Of a DNA stretch of 64,000 nt, positions 14,283-28,308 are shown in pieces. The DNA is taken from the NCBI GenBank assembly GCA_002189035.1, contig CM007989.1, positions 8,165,501-8,229,500 on the forward strand, given 5' to 3'. The notes under the pieces are model-generated. The model had not been told where the DNA came from. It saw only the letters and a program-made list of their open reading frames with translations, and did no database searches. Position 1 is the first letter of the stretch. Every line of letters begins with the position of its first letter. Origin of the DNA: Utricularia gibba. Taxonomy: Eukaryota > Streptophyta > Magnoliopsida > Lamiales > Lentibulariaceae. The position numbers and the translations under genes were made by a program.

Positions 14283-15399
14283 CTGCTACGTTAGACAGAC
14301 AGACAACTCTGTAGCAACCTTCTCATTCCTTCAGACTCATTCATGCATTCCTTGTTCTCGGTTTTTCTACTGACCCAAAAAGCAATATTGAAGTTTGATT
14401 GATTATTCCCATATAAAAGCCAGGTGGGGCAAGTGTTTCTTTACTTGGATTTTTCCTCAATCATGACAGCAGGTAAAAATGGACTTGTCCTTTTTTTGGT
14501 TTCAAAGCAGGGTGGCCCCTCCAGTCCCATCACTCCCCCCAGCGTCAATCAAAGATTCCCCTAATCAATCATCCATCATTTCCTCTTTCTTTCTTGGGAC
14601 AGTCCATCGGAGCAGACCCTTTACAGCAATTCAGTTGCCCGGAGAAACCCAGTTCACGGGTGCTGATCATCTTTCTTGGGTAGCCATGAAAGTGCGCGCC
14701 GGGGCCGTGGAGCAAAGATGGGAACACGAGAGCAGAACTGCTCCCTCCTCCTGTACTTTCCTTCCCACTCTCAGCTGCAGCCACACTGTGTTTCACAGTA
14801 TCGTTGTTTTCTTCCTATTGGTTCGATTCGTCTACCCGGGGTTCTTGAAACTGAAACCGAGGCGTCGCATGGATGCCGCCCTGGAATGGAAACCAGCAGC
14901 ATCACTCCTATTACATCCATGCAGTTCCCCGTTGTTTTCCTTTTGCCTGCCCCGTGCTCATGAGTTGACGGACTTTGGGAACCGCGGTGCTTTGTGGGTC
15001 ACTCAGAGAATCATCGATCATCTGGAGTTGGGCGCTTTGAAGAAGCGAAACCAGATTCGATCTTCATGGAGGCTGAAAGGGCTCGCCGGTGAGCCTGAAA
15101 GTGAACCCTTGCGGCACCACCACGAAGACGCGTAGAATAAAACCTTAGTCTGGTTTTGGAATTGAACAGAGATGTGTTGTAATTGGATGGGATTCGTTAA
15201 GGTATGAGGAGAGTGACGGACGCGGACACGGACACGGACACGACGCCCATGCGCATCTTTATTTCAAATCACCCTCCAAACCAGAAAACAGCAATAAATT
15301 CATGACAACTGCGCAGCAACGAACCGGCGCCGCACTTCACATTCACACATTTCCTTCCTTCCTCTGATTCGCCTGCTTTCTGATCTCCCTGAGTCAGCG
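14283..15399. other. intergenic between GBSS1 and the PADRE gene
   Basis: This 1.1-kb stretch holds the GBSS1 3' flank and the PADRE promoter. A plus-strand open frame of 218 codons (14479..15135) crosses it, with no recognisable domain and no homology I know of. A short run of cggaca units lies at 15218..15243. Confidence 0.5.
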
Positions 15400-16061
15400 A
15401 TGGGCAACTGCTGCGTCGGAGATGCCCGAGATCGGACCGTCGTCCGTGTCGCCACACCGCACGGCGGAGTCATGGAATTCCGTCCACCCGTCACCGCCGA
15501 GTCCATCGCTGATGAGTTTCCGGGGCACGGGATTTTCCGCTCCCACGATCTGTTCCGGAAGGCGCTCCCTCACAAGGAAATTCTCGTCCCGGGGAGCTCT
15601 ACCACCTGTTACCCCTCCGGGGTAAACATGGTTTTCTTTCTTGTGCCGGTATTACTTTGTGCTTGAAGTACGTATGTAAATCGGAATCTTTTTCAGGGGA
15701 GCAAGATCAGCCGAAGGGGGTCCCGGGAACCGCCGGGCATGTACGGTCGAGGAGTGAACCGCCGCAGATGTCGCAATACAGGATGTCGTTCCACAGCCGT
15801 GGGATGGCCAAGAGATCACCGGAGCAGGCGACGGATCCGAGATCGGGTAGCGGTTTCTGGCAGGTGAAACTGGTGATTTGCCCGGAGCAGCTGCTTGAGA
15901 TTCTGTCGGAGGATGGGAAGACGGAGACGCTCATCGAGAGTGTGAGGACGGTGGCCAAGTGCGGGAGTGGATCGGCGACACCTGCTGTGTCCGACCAGTG
16001 GACACTTTCCGGGAGCAAAAACGCGGCGGCGTCCACTAAATCCGATCTCTCACCGTCGTAA
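15400..16061 (+). CDS. PADRE (DUF4228) domain protein, one frame break
   Basis: Two exons: 15400..15621 and 15697..16061. The start MGNCC is an N-myristoylation-type signal common in this family. Exon 1 runs in frame to EILVPG, but the family block that should follow (ELYHLLPLRG) lies in the next frame. The break is at the G4 run 15591..15594. Exon 2 carries the conserved C-terminal block WQVKLVICPEQLLEILSED and LIESVRTVAKC, in the frame reached only if one base is added. The exon sum is 587 nt, one less than 196 codons. As written, translation would change frame and end early. PADRE proteins are short plant proteins induced by pathogen and abiotic stress; their biochemical role is unknown. 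Confidence 0.85.
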
Positions 16062-16523
16062 CTTTTATTATCATTTTCGGCATCTTTAGTTCTATTAAAC
16101 GGTCCCTTTCACATAAATCTCCATACCTCTTTCACTTTATTTTTTTTTATCTCAATTTAAATTTACAAATATCTAAATAATTATTTTTAGAGAATTAAAA
16201 ATGTAAATTTAAGGAAAAATTATGCAAAATAAAAATGATTTTACGTATTTAAAAAAAATCATGTTTTTAAATTATACTAAGAAAATATACCAAAAAAATA
16301 AAAATAAAAAGAAGCTAAAACCCTACACTTATATACATATAGAATTAACGTTATCATTATTTTAAAATAATTAGAATATTATTAAAATAATAAAATTATT
16401 TTATAATTTTATAAATATTAAGGATAAATTATATCTCTCATTTAAAAACGATATTCTCATGATGATATACATGCAAAGAAGCTTCACCATCAAAGTGACA
16501 TATCTTTAGGCGGTTTGAGGGGC
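16062..16523. other. intergenic, AT-rich
   Basis: These are converging 3' flanks of the PADRE and KAO genes. They are very AT-rich from 16120 to 16440. No gene is seen. Confidence 0.7.
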
Positions 16524-18836
16524 TCACGGCACGCTCTTTGCTACTGTTCCTCTGCAGTTGTCTTTGGGCCTGGTGTGCGGCAGGTACATCAGGGGGCTGC
16601 TTGGATCGCGTTGGTGGAACCTGCGCAGTGGGTGCAGGCAGAGTTCAGTAGAGAAGGAAGAACAGGGGGACTGTGTGTGCGACTGAGGCGAAGAGCTCAC
16701 TGGTAGTTGAGGAGAAAACGGTGGAGGAAGATGGAGATCTCGATCTTGGCAAGATCATTTCCGGGGCAGAGTCTGCTTCCGGCACCGAACGGAAGAAATT
16801 GTCCGGCTCTAGGTGTGAAGCCCTGCAGATTCCAGAGCTATGAGCTCCCCCATGGAAATGGACATGAAGTGGAAGAATGGTACTTTCAGAACTCACATCC
16901 CATCTCGAAGGATCGAATGTCTTTGGCTCCGGGTATGTTTCAGGATCCAAGTGGACACCTCTGAACCAGACCAAAACCTTCCACCCTCTGGGAATTGTGT
17001 AACCTGATGAAACAAAAGAAGCAACCAGAAATGGGGTCACCATCTTCTAGGCTGCTGCTGCTGCTGTGTGTGCTTTTGAACATACCGCAGACATGAACAT
17101 CTTTCTTGGTCTCTCGAAAGACCATCGATGAGAATGTAATGATACGCATTGTTTCATCGATTACCTGTCGAGCCGGAGAAGTTGAGTGTGAAGCAGTGGA
17201 AAAGAAAGTATGTAGTTTGGCTTACCTTGGAGAGATACTCCATTTGGCGTATTTCTTTCAGTGTGAGCTCTTTCTGATCAGGAGGCATGTTCTTTGCAAT
17301 CTCCTCTTGCTCCGCCTGAAAGGATCATGTAAGCACAGCCTCAAAAGCAAACAGGGAAGGAAGAGAGAAACAGTTCAATACGCAGAACCTTGGCCCTTCT
17401 GAAAACATCTGGATGATTCTGCAAGAAAATGGTAGCCCACATGGTGATATGGCCAGAGGATTCATGCCCCGCGTTCAAGTACATCACCAAGGTATCAATT
17501 ATCTCTTCATCGCTGAGTTTCCTACCATTCTCGTCCTGGGCATCAATAAGAGCATCCATCATGTCTCTTTTCACCTCAGGGGAACCCCTTCCTCCCCTAT
17601 GCTCCCTTCGATCATGTAACACGCGCTGGAGTGAAGCGACGAGGTTCTTTCGCGCCTGAAAATCAGAAAAAAGATCAGGAAAGGCACCAACTTCACAGAG
17701 CAAGCACACATCTCCTTGATATGGCATTGTGTGTTTTTGCACCTTGAGTGCTGAGTGGTAGGCGAAACCGGGAATGTTGATGGCCATCGCACGGACGCCG
17801 TAATTCAGAGCTGTGTATTCCTTCTCCATGAATGTCAAAATGTGCTCACTCTCAGAGCTCAGGAAGATGTACATGATGATCCTGAATGTAAGCCTTCGAA
17901 GTTCAGTCAAGAACTCTATCTCTCCCATGCTTGTCCACTCTTCCAGAGCTTTAACCACCATGTCATCAATGTAGCTGATGTATTTTGATAAGGCTTCATG
18001 TCCATTTACAGGTGCTGCAGTCAATTTCCGCAGCCACCGGTGCTCTTCATCATATTTTCCGACAAACGAATCTTTGCCAATAAGATTCACTGTGGATTTC
18101 GGCCACCCCGGCTTGAAGGCATCGTCGTCGGTGAGCACTTTCCGGCATGCCTCCCAACTGGTGACGATTATGCTGGGACTGCCAAACATGTAAGCCTTAT
18201 ACAGCCCTGTGTTTCCAAACCTGAAGAATAAACAGAGAACAGAGCATCTTCCAGTCATTTGGAGGGCTGAAACCAGTACACTTAACCAGGAAAGTCCACA
18301 GACACAGAAGATGCCTAAGAAAAAAAGACGGCTTGAAAAGGCTGCTATAGTAACCGACTGAAGAAGGCGGCTGCTTTATCCTTATGATAACGATCAAAAG
18401 ATTTCAATAGCATAACACATATAGCATTCTGTGATCTTCTTCTTCTGAGCTAAAAATCCCATTTTAAGACGAAATATATATGAACATTCCCTCAAATCCT
18501 GCTGCATGTGGACAGAATTTGAACGATTTGCATGTACTAATGAACACAAAGTTCACAAAAAAGCTCATGGAGGATTTGTAGAATGAGAAGAGAAAGCGTG
18601 GTGATGAGGCACCTTTGAACAAAACTGGCAACGAAGGAATCAGGAGCACTGGATTTAAAAGCTTTGAGGAAGGACCACATGTTGCCAATGAAGGGCCAGC
18701 CAAGATCACCTGGTGGAAGATTGTACTTCTCTTTACCCAAATTCTTCTCATGATACCAGCAGTTGAAATTCTTTAGCGCCCACTTCAAAAACATCAAACA
18801 AACAACACCTCCCAAGACTAATCCCCACGACATCAT
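16524..18836 (-). CDS. KAO: ent-kaurenoic acid oxidase, cytochrome P450 CYP88A type
   Basis: Eight exons: 18613..18836, 17743..18220, 17389..17655, 17226..17315, 17086..17164, 16897..17003, 16701..16822 and 16524..16620 (1464 nt, 487 residues). An N-terminal membrane anchor (about residues 5-20) is followed by the proline hinge [18 protein letters not shown]. The oxygen-activation helix is [13 protein letters not shown]. The PERF-region segment is FDPSRWD, and the haem-binding loop is [18 protein letters not shown] with its cysteine. These blocks and [13 protein letters not shown] match CYP88A. The enzyme performs the three-step oxidation of ent-kaurenoic acid to GA12 in gibberellin synthesis at the ER or plastid envelope. 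All splice phases agree, and the gene looks functional. Two adjacent ATGs (18836 and 18833) are possible starts. Confidence 0.95.
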
Positions 18837-19771
18837 GAACTGAAAATCCTATGCAGAGAACTCTTCTAAAGAGGGAGTGACTAAAAAGAGGAAACTAAAC
18901 ATGAATTCTCCATATGGGAATGGATAAAACTGTTGCCAGAGCATACAGGAAAAAGCATGGATTCGTTTGTCCTGTTCTATCAAGCAAATGACAGAGGTGA
19001 AGAGCATGAATGATGGTGGTGGCACACATTCTTTATTCATTTTCTATCGAGAAAGTGGATGCATGTTCTCAAGATATGCACATCAAAAATGGATATAAAC
19101 GACTAGGAGAAATGGACACGATTCTTTTCCCTGTCATTTCATCTTTATCTGATCGCTTCCTTCCATTTATATTTTTTTTGAAGAAGAAAATATGCATAAT
19201 TCCAATTCAATTATTCTTCTTCTTACTGTTAATGCCATCATGGCACCAGTATCACCACTCAGAATTCATCATCATGTCAGGCGCCTGGAAAGATTGTCCT
19301 CTGTCACCCTGTGAAGCTACCCGTCTGGAAAAACAAAAACACAAAGCAGTACATGAATAGGTAGGTTTGAGTGAGAATAGAGCATAATGGTCAATTCAAC
19401 ATACAGTGTGGTGATAGCAAAGTCAGTGCAGTCACTGTGAATCCAATTCTTCATGATGATTTCCTGTAACCATAGCAATCTGAACCCTTTAACCTCACTG
19501 CTTGTATTGGAATGCTTTTCTCGTGGAATCAGACTCATGTCTAGCAAGGGCCCCCCTTTTACGGAATGGGAGATTTTTCCCATTCTCACATGCATACAGC
19601 TAGTATCAGAAAATAATTCAGCATCTAAAAAAGAGTCCATTTCTATAACATGTATTCTGAATCTGTTTCATGTGCAGAAGATCGAAACTTTCCTTCTTAT
19701 TCAATATGCAGAGAAGAAAAGCAATAGTTTCCTTGGTACAAGAGTTACAGGTATTGCCTTAAGACATCTTC
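18837..19771. other. intergenic
   Basis: KAO upstream DNA and the 3' flank of the next minus-strand gene. I see short unrelated open frames only. Confidence 0.6.
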
Positions 19772-20620
19772 TTAAGCATCAAGTTGTGCAGGAAAGTGTG
19801 GCAGTGCATTCACCGCAGCTGACGGTGTATTCGAAATCGATATGAGCTTGTCCCTGTACAGTTCTTTTCCATCATGCACGAGAGGCTCATTAGCCTTGTT
19901 GAATTTTACGTTTTTGGGTGACACAGCAGCAGCAGCAGCAGGTACACCAATATTGGGTTCGAGATAAGATATTTCGATCAGGGCTTCACGAGTCACATCT
20001 TCCTCCCTAACCCCTTTTACAAGCTCGGTCTTGCCCTCGAACGGCCGGTTTTCGTCCTGCATCAAAATATGGAACAGAATTAGCACATATTGATGGAGAT
20101 TCAGAATCTGGAAAAGACAAATTCTACAAATCCACATGTTTCGATCAAAAAGCTAAGGTCAAAGCATCACTCAGGCGAGATCTGGCACGACTAAAAACGA
20201 CTAAATTCAAACCAACGCCTTCTTAAAACTCAAGTAACTTGTATCCGAAAACTTTCGTTGCAAACATGGGGGATTTCGTGGCTGGATCGTCACATATCTA
20301 GGCTCTCTATTTCATTTCAACGCAATGGAGTAAGCAAAGCCTAGGATCATCCCAACTACGGTCTCAAAAACAAATTTTGCGGGAAATTTGCGAGGTCGCA
20401 TACCCAGAAAATGAAAACCCTTTTCCGCAGGATCAACCAACGAGATTAGGAGCAAAGAATTAAGTCATCCGCACAAACGTATTCACAAGCTCGAAAGGCA
20501 AAACCCAGAAAAGAAAGAAGCGACGCAACCTCATTTGTACCACCCGAAATGGTAACACGAAACTCGTAAAGCACCAAACAGAGAGGGGGAGAGAAAGAGA
20601 CGTAATACCAGTTTATCCAT
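19772..20620 (-). CDS. small 98-residue protein of unknown function
   Basis: Two exons: 20609..20620 (only MDKL) and 19772..20056, giving 98 residues. The intron runs 20057..20608 with GT and AG ends. The product is hydrophilic: an acidic/basic N-terminal part (GKTELVKGVREEDVTREA), the motif EALIEISYLEP, an alanine run (VPAAAAAV), and a second related motif DKLISISNTP. The paired ISY / ISIS motifs suggest an internal repeat or two short interaction motifs. I have no firm family name. There is no signal peptide or membrane segment. A four-codon first coding exon is unusual. An unspliced open frame to 20137 lacks an obvious start, so I prefer the spliced model. Confidence 0.55.
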
Positions 20621-21541
20621 TCCAGAGATCCGATTTAGTAGGGATCGGGGTATGAAGATTTGTCAAATACCAAGGCAGCGCTACAAATGATCGGATTTTG
20701 CGGATCCGACAGCTAGAATCGCTCTGATCGCTCCGTTGATTCCAAAACCAAGAAACGTTACCATCAAAAACTATGTAATGAAGCAGATAAACCTGCACCC
20801 CGATCCATCTGTACCCGTCACTGTCGCTTACAGCTTAATTCATCAAAAGATCAAATATGATTCTCCCTACAAACCCAACTTCTTTTTTCTTCCCACGTAA
20901 TATCTTTCAACACCGATGGCTCAACTGCTTCAAACCCAAGCAGGCCACTGTGTGTTGGTTGAACGTGTTCGGCCGACTTCAAGACACATCTCTATCGTTT
21001 AGGAACCAATGGCTCTGGTTCTCTGCCTTAACGAGATGTTAAAATAAGAAGACAACGGTTAAAAAACAATAAAAACGGAGCCTTCACTCAGGTTAACATG
21101 CGTTTTCTCAAGCTCGCACAACAAGGAAAGAATGGCTGCTGCATAGAAAATATTTTTCCTGCACACACAAGCTACATGGGAATGTAGACAACTCCAGAGT
21201 ATAGCAGAACAAACACAACTTGCTCCCGACACGGCACCTGAGAAACTATGTCAAGAAGTCAGAATGGATTTGGGGCATCATGAAGATTCGTGTTTTGCTT
21301 TGTGAAGCTTAAATCCTTGTACCAAAGACGAGAAAAAAGGGAGCTTTGAAAGTGTTGACCGAAAAAGAGGATACCTGAGATGGATGGAGTCCAGTGCAGT
21401 GAATCCTCCCTCATCTTCAGGCAACGACCTGTGGCGCGGATGTATCAAATTATGACTGTCTTGATGGGGAGAACGCAAATAATTTCTCATATAATTTCAG
21501 AACAAGAAGCCTTTTTTCTGTTCAGTTACGCTATATAATAA
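20621..21541. other. intergenic, includes UMP-CMP kinase 3' region
   Basis: On the minus strand there are good splice borders at about 21375 and 21429 that could be a 3' UTR exon or a last coding exon of the kinase gene. No other gene is recognised. Confidence 0.5.
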
Positions 21542-22998
<1,457 letters not shown>

Positions 22999-23842
22999 TA
23001 TGCGTATGGTTAATGTATCTATGTACAGATTCGCAGATCAGAAACAGGAAATTTTGAATGTCAATTTGTTACAAATCGCAATAAGATGATCACCGAGCAC
23101 ATTTTTGTTCCAAAACAACACAAATCTAACACCAGCACTAGATCACACAGCACAGCCAATGATTCAAACCGTAACAGTAGAAATATGCAGAGAGCTAAAC
23201 CAACAGATCACTCCTTCATTTAATTTCACCCCACACATAGAAACCCGTGCAGCTCCGATCCGTAAAAGAAAAGGAAAAAACAATGTACAGGGCGAAGAGA
23301 TTGACACAGAAAGAATTCAGATCTGGGCATCACCTCACGGAACTTCCGGAGAGAAAAAAACAATGGGCGTCTATCTACGATGATTCACTAACGAAAACCC
23401 TCTTTTTATACAGAGAACTGATGCGCCCATAGACCTCACCAAAAATAAAAAAAGAAAGACAACGAAACCCCGATCCGCTCCGTAGCTGGTTACATTCTGA
23501 ACTCCGATAGTCTATTCCATTGTTTTTTGATTTTCTGATGTTTATTCAAGTGCCACTGTTGCTCCCCCTTTCGTCTGATGACAAATATTCCATGCATTCA
23601 ACAAATCTGCCACCCCCTACTGGCAAGGGCTATGATCAATCATGCCCCATGTACTACAGTTTTTCGTCAACTTTTTCAACAGAATGATGTCAAAGGAAAC
23701 CAGTACCTTTGATAACAGAGTTCTCAAAGCCGAAGTAAATACATCGAGAAGATAATGGATGTAAAGGTACCCTAAATCGGATGGATAGTAAAAGAATCAA
23801 GAATACCCACAACTATCACACAAAAATATATTCATCAAATGT
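22999..23842. other. intergenic
   Basis: 5' flank of the UMP-CMP kinase gene and 3' flank of the dynamin gene. Possible 5' UTR exons lie around 23300-23500 on the minus strand but cannot be fixed. No other gene is seen. Confidence 0.55.
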
Positions 23843-26800
23843 TCACCGAACCCAGGAGGCGGACTCGATTTCATCCCTCGCTTTCTTGTAAAGTTCAAGC
23901 CTTTTAGCACATTGGAGCCTCCTATCCATCAATATTGGATCTTCGTCCAACAAGTCCGACAGTTGTTTACCCTAAGGAATATCACCAAGAAACCATGGTT
24001 GAGAAGATCTCAAGTAATGCAGAATAAAGGTAAATCAGATGAATGCCATCAAACAGCGCACCTCTTTCTTCCCAATCTGGGTATAGAAGTAGTTGAGTAA
24101 ATTGGATTTTGCCTCCTTAACCTGACAGTAAACCACTGCCTTAGGAATAGTGTGCCTCAGGGTCTCTGAGACCATGTTCACATACGATGAAACGTTTGAT
24201 CCTATCCTCCTGAAGTGTGCCTCTGCATAACGATCAGGGTTCGACGCATTTGGAGTGGAATCCCGTGGACCACTGCCAGGATTTCCAACTTTCTCAACTT
24301 CCTGAGGCAGTCTCCGGAAAAAATCAACAGTCAGATATGATGATTCCATATCAACCAATCTAATCACTGTTTTCTTGCTCTCCTCGCGGAACCTTTCCAG
24401 AGCTTCATTTGCTGCCCCAGCAATAGTAGATTGTAGGGATGGAAATCTTCTCAACTCCTATTATCACCAGCCAGCAAGTCACATGAATACAAGAATGAAA
24501 TAAAGAAAAGTCAAAGAGATTTTTTTAACTCACCTGACACTCCCCAATTGATTTCCTGACAAGTTCCTTGAGGACAAAATGAACCTGCAGCCAAGCAGTT
24601 GCTTACAAATTTTTGCAATTTGGGATAAAATATAGCATGGGTGAAAAGGGTGCATAAACACATACTGCATCGACAGAAGCTTCAGCAGGACCTCTAAAAT
24701 AATTCAGGGAGCCCTCAATAAGCCGTCTGTAACCTTGCTCTGGAGCAATCAAGTGCGGCTGATAGCCATCAGCTTCTGAAACAATTTTTCTGACACTCTG
24801 TATTGATAAATGGCGATCAAATGGGAGTTTCTTCAATGCAGCCGGAAGCTGGTTGTCAAACACTCCATAAATACGATCACCCCCAGGTCGGCTGAAACAA
24901 TGCTTAGTTTGAGATTGATTTCACAATGAACTCAGTCATATGCATCTCGAAGAAAGATGATGAAATGATGGAGCTTACCCTCCATCGAGGTGCTCCTTGA
25001 ATATTTTGTCAAAGGCACGGCAAAGTTCCAGGATTGTGTACAGTTGAGCCTGAAAATGGAAGTCAGTTGCAGAATCAGGAGAAAAAAAAAACAGCAATTA
25101 CAAGAAAGTTGACTCACTCCAGCATCTAAAGAAATTGGCCTTCCCAGGTTGTCCATCTCAGATTCCAGCTCATCAATGTTTTTGTTAATCAAAGACGTGA
25201 TGCTTGGTATTCTTGCCCTAATTACAGATTCCAAGTGCTGAGACAAAAATGACAAAATTAATAACACAAACTTCCTGAGGCAAAACTATTGAAGAATATA
25301 TAGAGGTTATACCCTAGAGAGAAGCTTTGCAAGATACTCAGAACCCATTTTACTAGAAAGGTGCCCATAGTCTGGACTTGTTGCGAAATACTCACGTTCC
25401 TTTTTCCTCGCAGCAATCATATCGATATTTTTGTTAATATCGGCTTGTGAACGATTCACAATACCCACCCAAGGATGTTGCAAGCGATATGCCCTTCCTT
25501 CCAGCACCTGGTTTAGATGCAAGACCAAATGTAACTCAGTAAATCAAAGAACAAGGGACCTTTTATGCAAATTTAAACGAAAACATGGGAGAGAAGGAGA
25601 GTACGTCAAGTGCATTGGTTCCTTGGTCCATCAAATCAAGTTTTGTCAGCACCCCAAACGTTCGTTCACCTTTCCAAGATGCATAAATTCTTTGTCAACA
25701 CCTTCAAACATTTTCCTCACGTATCTGACTAGCAATCGGTTAAATATTGAGGTCCTCACCTGATGGATCCACTTCCCTTGCAATTTTAATAGCATCTGAC
25801 GTGGCAATGTCTTGATTTGCGGGGGATATCGCCAGTATGATACAGTTGGGCTGTATGATATACGAAAATAAAAATGATGACAACGGCATACTATGACAAA
25901 AGAGAGATACGAAGTCTCTGTTTGTACCTTCTCAACATATGAACGAACCATGTTTTCAATATCTCGAACTATACTTTCAGGTTGGCCCTCTGCAAATATT
26001 TAAAAAACCCGCATTACACAGGGCTCCGAATAGAAAATCTACTGTCAACCCAAAAAAATAAATAAATATAGACCTACCCACAGCAACCTTCGTCAACCCA
26101 GGGAGATCAATCAATGTCAGGTTGACAACTGCAAAATTAAGTTTCATATTAATACAAGAGAAAAATAAAACATATGAAAACGGATGTTACAAGTTTAGCA
26201 ATTTTTCGAAGGAAGAACTAATCTCCTAGTTGAGAACAAACTTGAGCAAACACAAACTACAGACGTAGTACCATTGGGAGAATAGATGCTCAAGTGAATA
26301 GGAACGGGAGATATCTGCTTCGTCTTTCCAGTTACCCTATCCGTTTCATCTTGAATTTCCTTGCGAAGCAAAGCTGCACCAGAAAAAGTTTCCAGTCAGA
26401 AGAAAAGGCGCAAAGCCTTTCCATGAACGGCCAGATTCAATGACTACAAATTCATTCATTTTCATGTATGAGAGGGAAAGTCCAAAACTTACAAAAATCT
26501 GAAAATTTTTTACGAGGCAAATGCCCGAATTCTCCATACTCCTGCTGCCCCTCTTCGGTCTTCTGCAGTTGCAACACTAATGGCCGTCTAGTGACAATTC
26601 CTGCGCACAAATATTCAGAAAATAAGAACATAAAGTACCGCCAACCCGCCTTATTATGCAATCCATTATATAATCCAGGACGTGTATCACTAACCAGATC
26701 CTCGGGCAGAAAATCACGTCCTACTATGCTCTCTAACACGGACGACTTCCCCGAACTCTGTATACAGCAAGAAATAGAAACATTTTTTTAGAAAAAAATT

Positions 26801-27066
26801 CATGATTTGCATGAATATGCGGAGGGGAAAAACCCCTCCTGGAAATTCATTCAAATCAAGAACATTCACAGATCTAACAGTTTTCATTGACATTTCCAAT
26901 TTCAAATTTGAACTTTCAAAGCCCAAAATCCCATAACCTGTCCACCAACAACAGCAACAGAGGGGAGAGCGTCCCACAGCGAGGAAAAGGCCTGATCGCC
27001 GCCGTAATCGCCGAGGGCGGTGCAAGCCCTCTGTATTCTGTTCACCAGCCCAATCAAGCTCTCCAT
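23843..27066 (-). CDS. DRP1E: dynamin-related protein 1, DRP1E-like, one frame break
   Basis: Fifteen exons: 26938..27066, 26695..26757, 26493..26600, 26272..26373, 26078..26128, 25928..25989, 25760..25850, 25605..25669, 25313..25507, 25118..25237, 24979..25049, 24666..24891, 24534..24584, 24062..24457 and 23843..23971. The GTPase motifs are [13 protein letters not shown] (G1), LIDLPGLTK (G3) and TKLDLMD (G4). The stalk and the GTPase-effector end [13 protein letters not shown] follow. There is no PH domain or proline-rich tail, as is normal for DRP1, which works in plasma-membrane and cell-plate endocytosis. In exon 2 the conserved FLPRGSG reads as FLPEDL because one base is missing from the C-run at 26704..26706. 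The exon sum is 1859 nt, one short of 620 codons, and downstream exons are in phase only with that base. The rest is intact. Confidence 0.93.
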
Positions 27067-27990
27067 CGTCGCCATAATTTCACAAGATCGAACACAGAAA
27101 CCCCACAGATCTAGCTGAACAAAATAATTTCAAAATAGAACCAGTCCTCGACCGAACGATGCTCCGAAGCGAAGTTAAAACAGCAGCTACAGTCCTCGAT
27201 CAGCTGATTTGACTGGAGCGGACCTAGAGACGAAAAGAGAGCGACGAGGGCTGGAACGAACGAGCAAGACAAGGTAACGGGCAGGCCCGAAAACGCGCAC
27301 CGTGTCCGGTAATTATACCGTGTGACCTCGCTCTCTCCTCCGCTACCGTGTGGACGAAAAACGGCTAGAATTCGAATTTCGAATTACCGTTGGGCCCTAC
27401 CCAAAAAGTTAATGGGCCAGGACGCAGGCAGGCTCAAGCCCCGAATTGGGCCGAACACCCAGACCCAGGCCCATTTAAAGACTAATTCTGATTAGTGACG
27501 CCTTTTTTCTTTAATTAAACCAGTCGCAGTTGACTTTACCCTTCCTCATGGTTGACCTTTTCTGGTGGTCAATGCCAAACATTCAATGAATATTAAGTTT
27601 GTGACGACACCCGCTTAGCTTGCATAGTTTTGAATACTTTATTCTTACTTACGATTTTGCGTTTTTTTATTTCAAAAGAAATCTTATACAAAATTAATTC
27701 TTTTCTAAAGTCCAATTCCCCTCCCCTCCCCCCTTCAAGAAAACTTAATTGAAATGGACAATTCATTGGACCTAGTGTGTATTTTAAATATATGAATTAG
27801 ATTATGTAAAACATAGTCAATTTTAAGATTATATAAATAGAATTAAATTTAGATTAAATAAAAAAAATAAAAAATAAAAATAATTTTTCTAAAATTAATT
27901 ACAGAATATGAATTTCTCATTTTAATATACAATAGTTAAATATTATAATCTTTCGAAATGAAATAGAATCATTTCAAAAAATTATATTTA

Positions 27991-28262
27991 CAATATCCTT
28001 CCGTTGGGTGGGACCTCACACTACTAGCCGACATGCATCCATGTACATGAATCATTTCCATATTCAATCATTTACGAATGTGATCATCTTTATTTTCAAT
28101 TATATTTGTAAAACATATACCCATTACATTATCAATATTCTTTTATTGGATGGGACCTCACACTACTGGCTAACATGCATCCAAGAATATAATACATGAA
28201 TCATTTGCGTACTCAATTATTTATAAATTTGATCATCTCTATTTTCAATTGTGTTTCTAAAT
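27991..28262. repeat. imperfect tandem duplication, about 142-bp unit
   Basis: Two copies align from the shared ggacctcacactact segment at 28011 and 28153, through atgcatcca, atgaatcattt and tttcaatt blocks, to a common end near 28120 and 28262. They have diverged by substitutions and a small insertion. No open frame is conserved between them. Confidence 0.75.
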
Positions 28263-28287
28263 TCCTCCGACTCGATGTCCGAAGGGT

Positions 28288-28308
28288 TTATTATTATTAT
28301 TATTATTA
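28288..28308. repeat. (TTA)n microsatellite
   Basis: Seven TTA/ATT units lie upstream of the DUF740-like gene. Confidence 0.9.

Noticed and set aside
14479-15135. 218-codon plus-strand open frame between GBSS1 and the PADRE gene
   Set aside because: No domain, no plausible start context, low-complexity Ser/His/Leu content and no splice support. Kept only as a note on the intergenic region.
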